A stretch of DNA of 64,000 nt from assembly GCA_028290305.1 (NCBI GenBank), contig JAQGKC010000189.1, forward strand, positions 14,964 to 78,963, read 5' to 3'. Below, piece after piece: positions 62,241 to 64,000 of this stretch. Numbering within the stretch: the first letter of the stretch is position 1; each line of letters starts with the position of its first letter. The position numbers and the translations under genes are program-made. A model generated the notes under the pieces. That model was not told where the DNA came from. It saw only the letters and a program-made list of their open reading frames with translations, and did no database searches. This DNA is from Bradyrhizobium sp. (GTDB lineage Bacteria > Pseudomonadota > Alphaproteobacteria > Rhizobiales > Xanthobacteraceae).

Positions 62241-63716
62241 ATGGAAGCGAGCGAGAAAGGTCTCAGAGCCGAAGTCACGACGAGCTACCTGAGGCTCACT
62301 GACGCGGCGATCCGTGCGGCCACGCTGCCGCCGGGCAAGTCGCAGCACTATCTGCACGACACTGAGCAGCCAGGGCTTGCGATCAGGATGCGCGCAACCG
62401 GCGGCCGAACCTGGGTCTAGCTGTTCACCAAGCCTGGGATGAGGGGCACCCAACGCAAGACGCTGGGCGCATGGCCCAAGTTCAACGAGAAGGCCGCACG
62501 CAAGGCCGCGACCATCGCCGCTGGCGAGGTGGTCAAGGGGGTCGATCCGAACGACGCCAAGCGCGAGGCTAAGCGGCAACAGTTGGCCGAGAAGCAGTGC
62601 ACCACGCTGGCGACCCTGATCATTGAAGATGGCCCCTACGAAACGTCCCTGACCGGACGCCAGGTCGTCAACTGGAAGCCGGCAATGTCGGCGTTGCGAC
62701 GTGGTCTCAAGGATCACTTCGATCTCGCCATCGCCGAGCTGACCCGACGACAGGTCATGGCTGCGGTGGACAAGATCGCCAAGACCGGCAAGCGCGGTGC
62801 GGCCAAGGACTTGCGCAAGCACGCGCACACCTTGCTCGAATAGTGCGTCGGCGAAGGTTACGTCGAGCACAACGTGCTCGCCGGCAATCGCGCGCCCAAG
62901 GAAACCCGCGCGCAGAGGGTCGGGCGCAGAACGAAGGGCCGCGCGCTGACCGATGAGGAGATCATCAAGGTCTGGCATGCATCCGGCAAGCTCGGGGCTT
63001 TTGGGCTCCTGACACGCATTTGCCTGCTCGGTGGCCCGCGCCGCAGCGAGCCAACCATGATCGAGTGGCGAAAGCACATCATGGATGACCGCATCACCTT
63101 TGATGCGGCATGGACCAAGATGGGCCTGCACCACGACGTGCCGCGCACCCACCTCGTTGACGAGGTGCTCGCGGCTGCGAAACATTTCCAGCGCGTGACG
63201 TCCGACTATGTCTTCCCGTCACCAAAGACCGGCGGCCAGATGTCCGGCTTCACCAAGATGGTCAACCGTTTGGTCAAGGAAGCGGGTGTAGAAAAGTTCA
63301 CCATGCATGACTTAAGGCGCAGCTTGCGCACCGTCATGTCACGCTGCGGCTACGACAACGAAATCCAGCGGCTGTGTGTCGGGCAAAAGCCGCGCGGAAT
63401 CGATCAGGTCTACAATAACGACGAACAGTGGATCATCCGCAAGATGGCGTTCGAAGCGGCTCATGACTACATCGCGCAGTTGGTCGGCGCGAAACGGGTC
63501 GGCAAGGTCGTGCGCCTGCAGCGGACGAATCCGCTCGATTCCATCAAGGCCGAGCTGCTCGGCCGTCTGCCACCGCAACAAAATCAACAACTTAGTTTGC
63601 AGGTTCAAATCACCCCACAACCACACGCGCAATCGTATCAGGGCGAGAAATCTTGCAGAAGGACGAAACTTTGGCGGCGTCGATATTTCATCGCCTTCGA
63701 TCGACGAAATGCCTGA
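62241..63716 (+). pseudogene. tyrosine recombinase/integrase with two in-frame TAG stops
   Basis: A single frame from ATG 62241 to 63716 encodes a P4/DUF4102-type integrase: N-terminal AAT-like domain (YLRLTDAAIRAATLPPGKSQ, GLAIRMRATGGRTW), core-binding domain (LKDHFDLAIAELTRRQVMAAVDKIAKTGKRGAAKDLRKHAHTLLE) and catalytic domain with GGPRRSEPTMIEW, HDLRRSLRTVMSRCG and VYNNDEQW (the Tyr). It is broken by TAG at 62418-62420 (after GRTWV) and TAG at 62841-62843 (after HTLLE, before CVGEGYVEHNV, where Trp is expected). The box-II LGH is replaced by VGQ. The frame itself is intact throughout, with no shift. It lies next to the att site. Confidence 0.85.
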
Positions 63717-63728
63717 GTGTGCCGAAAA

Positions 63729-64000
63729 TTAGATTCTGCAATATTGATGGTGAAGGTCGCCAAGGACAGGTCGTGAGACGACGGCGCCGAGACGCTCAAT
63801 CGCGCGATGGAGAGGGGCCTCGGTGACTTGGCGCGAGATCCACTCCGCGGTTGAGTTTGCCGTCACGCCAAACGATACCCAAAGTCGTCGTCCGTGGCGT
63901 ACAATGACAAGACAATACAGAATTTGGAATGCGATCGTCGGCAGGACAAAGAGGTCGATCGCCGCGATGCCGTCGACGTGATTGCTGAGAAACGTCCGCC
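63729..64000 (-). pseudogene. remnant transposase, internally deleted, running off the right edge
   Basis: The minus strand from 63998 to the TAA at 63729-63731 (90 codons) encodes FLSNHVDGIAAIDLFVLPTI, AFQILYCLVIVRHGRRLWVS and FGVTANSTAEWISRQVTEA, which match the integrase-core (rve/DDE) region of a transposase group common in rhizobia. After TEAP the protein jumps to HRAIERLGAVVSRPVLGDLHHQYCRI, the usual C-terminus, so most of the catalytic domain has been deleted. The first aspartate (IDLF) remains, and later catalytic residues are missing. It continues to the right of the window. Confidence 0.75.

Noticed and set aside
62025..63185. 386-codon minus-strand frame over the integrase remnant
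   Set aside because: The plus strand carries integrase motifs in a continuous frame; the minus-strand product shows none.
62241..63716. Amber-codon recoding (for example pyrrolysine or programmed readthrough) of the integrase
   Set aside because: No supporting element was seen and the box-II residues are also altered, so plain decay is simpler.

Overview
The window is a 64 kb stretch of high-GC alphaproteobacterial chromosome, most likely from Bradyrhizobium or a close relative in the same family (Rhodopseudomonas, Afipia, Nitrobacter). The evidence is a short PutA very like the Bradyrhizobium enzyme, DUF3551 and small membrane proteins typical of the group, GTG/TTG starts, strong GC3 bias that creates long antisense shadow frames, and many intergenic palindromic repeats that begin and end with CGTCAT/ATGACG. 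Gene identities rest on motif recognition by eye; no database search was run.

Layout. 0-5 kb: the 3' part of a C-P lyase operon (phnI partial, phnJ, K, L, M, N), tightly overlapping, then an FMN-dependent PPOX-class protein. 5.5-8 kb: a patatin-like lipase divergent from acetoacetate decarboxylase. 9-12.4 kb: a UPF0104/YbhN-like membrane protein and a betaine-lipid locus (btaA divergent from btaB, with an SMR exporter of the SugE/Gdx type translationally coupled to btaB). A PHO-box-like site sits in the bta intergenic region, which would put these genes and the phn operon under the same phosphate-starvation logic. 12.5-19.6 kb: a DapA-family aldolase, a lone form-II CoxL-like molybdenum hydroxylase, a lemA/TPM/TPM surface cluster, and a CNB-domain/MBL pair. 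19.8-27 kb: an unknown membrane protein with a 15-bp tandem repeat, a large CXXCH protein, an FAD monooxygenase, an AAHS-type aromatic-acid transporter and a CaiB/BaiF CoA-transferase. 27-33.5 kb: putA, a cold-shock gene and sorAB sulfite oxidation. 33.7-42 kb: a membrane-anchored 2Fe-2S adenylate cyclase of the CyaC type, a GT39 glycosyltransferase, a Bug-type binding protein with an FAH-family hydrolase, and the ycjX/ycjF pair. 42-61 kb: catabolic genes: benzoylformate decarboxylase, an acyl-CoA dehydrogenase/CoA-transferase/hydratase operon with a divergent LysR regulator, a split sulfopyruvate-decarboxylase-like TPP enzyme, two tandem CYP153-like P450s, isovaleryl-CoA dehydrogenase, an L,D-transpeptidase, a third TPP enzyme and an LVIVD-repeat protein.

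61.95-64 kb: an island boundary. The last 45 nt of a tRNA-Val(CAC) gene, from anticodon loop to CCA, lie on the minus strand and are cut off from their 5' half. Immediately beyond comes a tyrosine-recombinase gene broken by two in-frame TAG codons and then the C-terminal remnant of a transposase, internally deleted. The native chromosome is therefore on the left, and the element continues to the right beyond the window, where an intact tRNA-Val is expected.

No CRISPR array, rRNA, complete tRNA or recognised riboswitch was seen. The most interesting items are the coupled betaine-lipid/SMR locus with candidate PHO boxes, the redox-domain adenylate cyclase, the split TPP decarboxylase beside a LysR gene, a hairpin with a possible leader peptide before the TPM gene, and the decayed integrative element.
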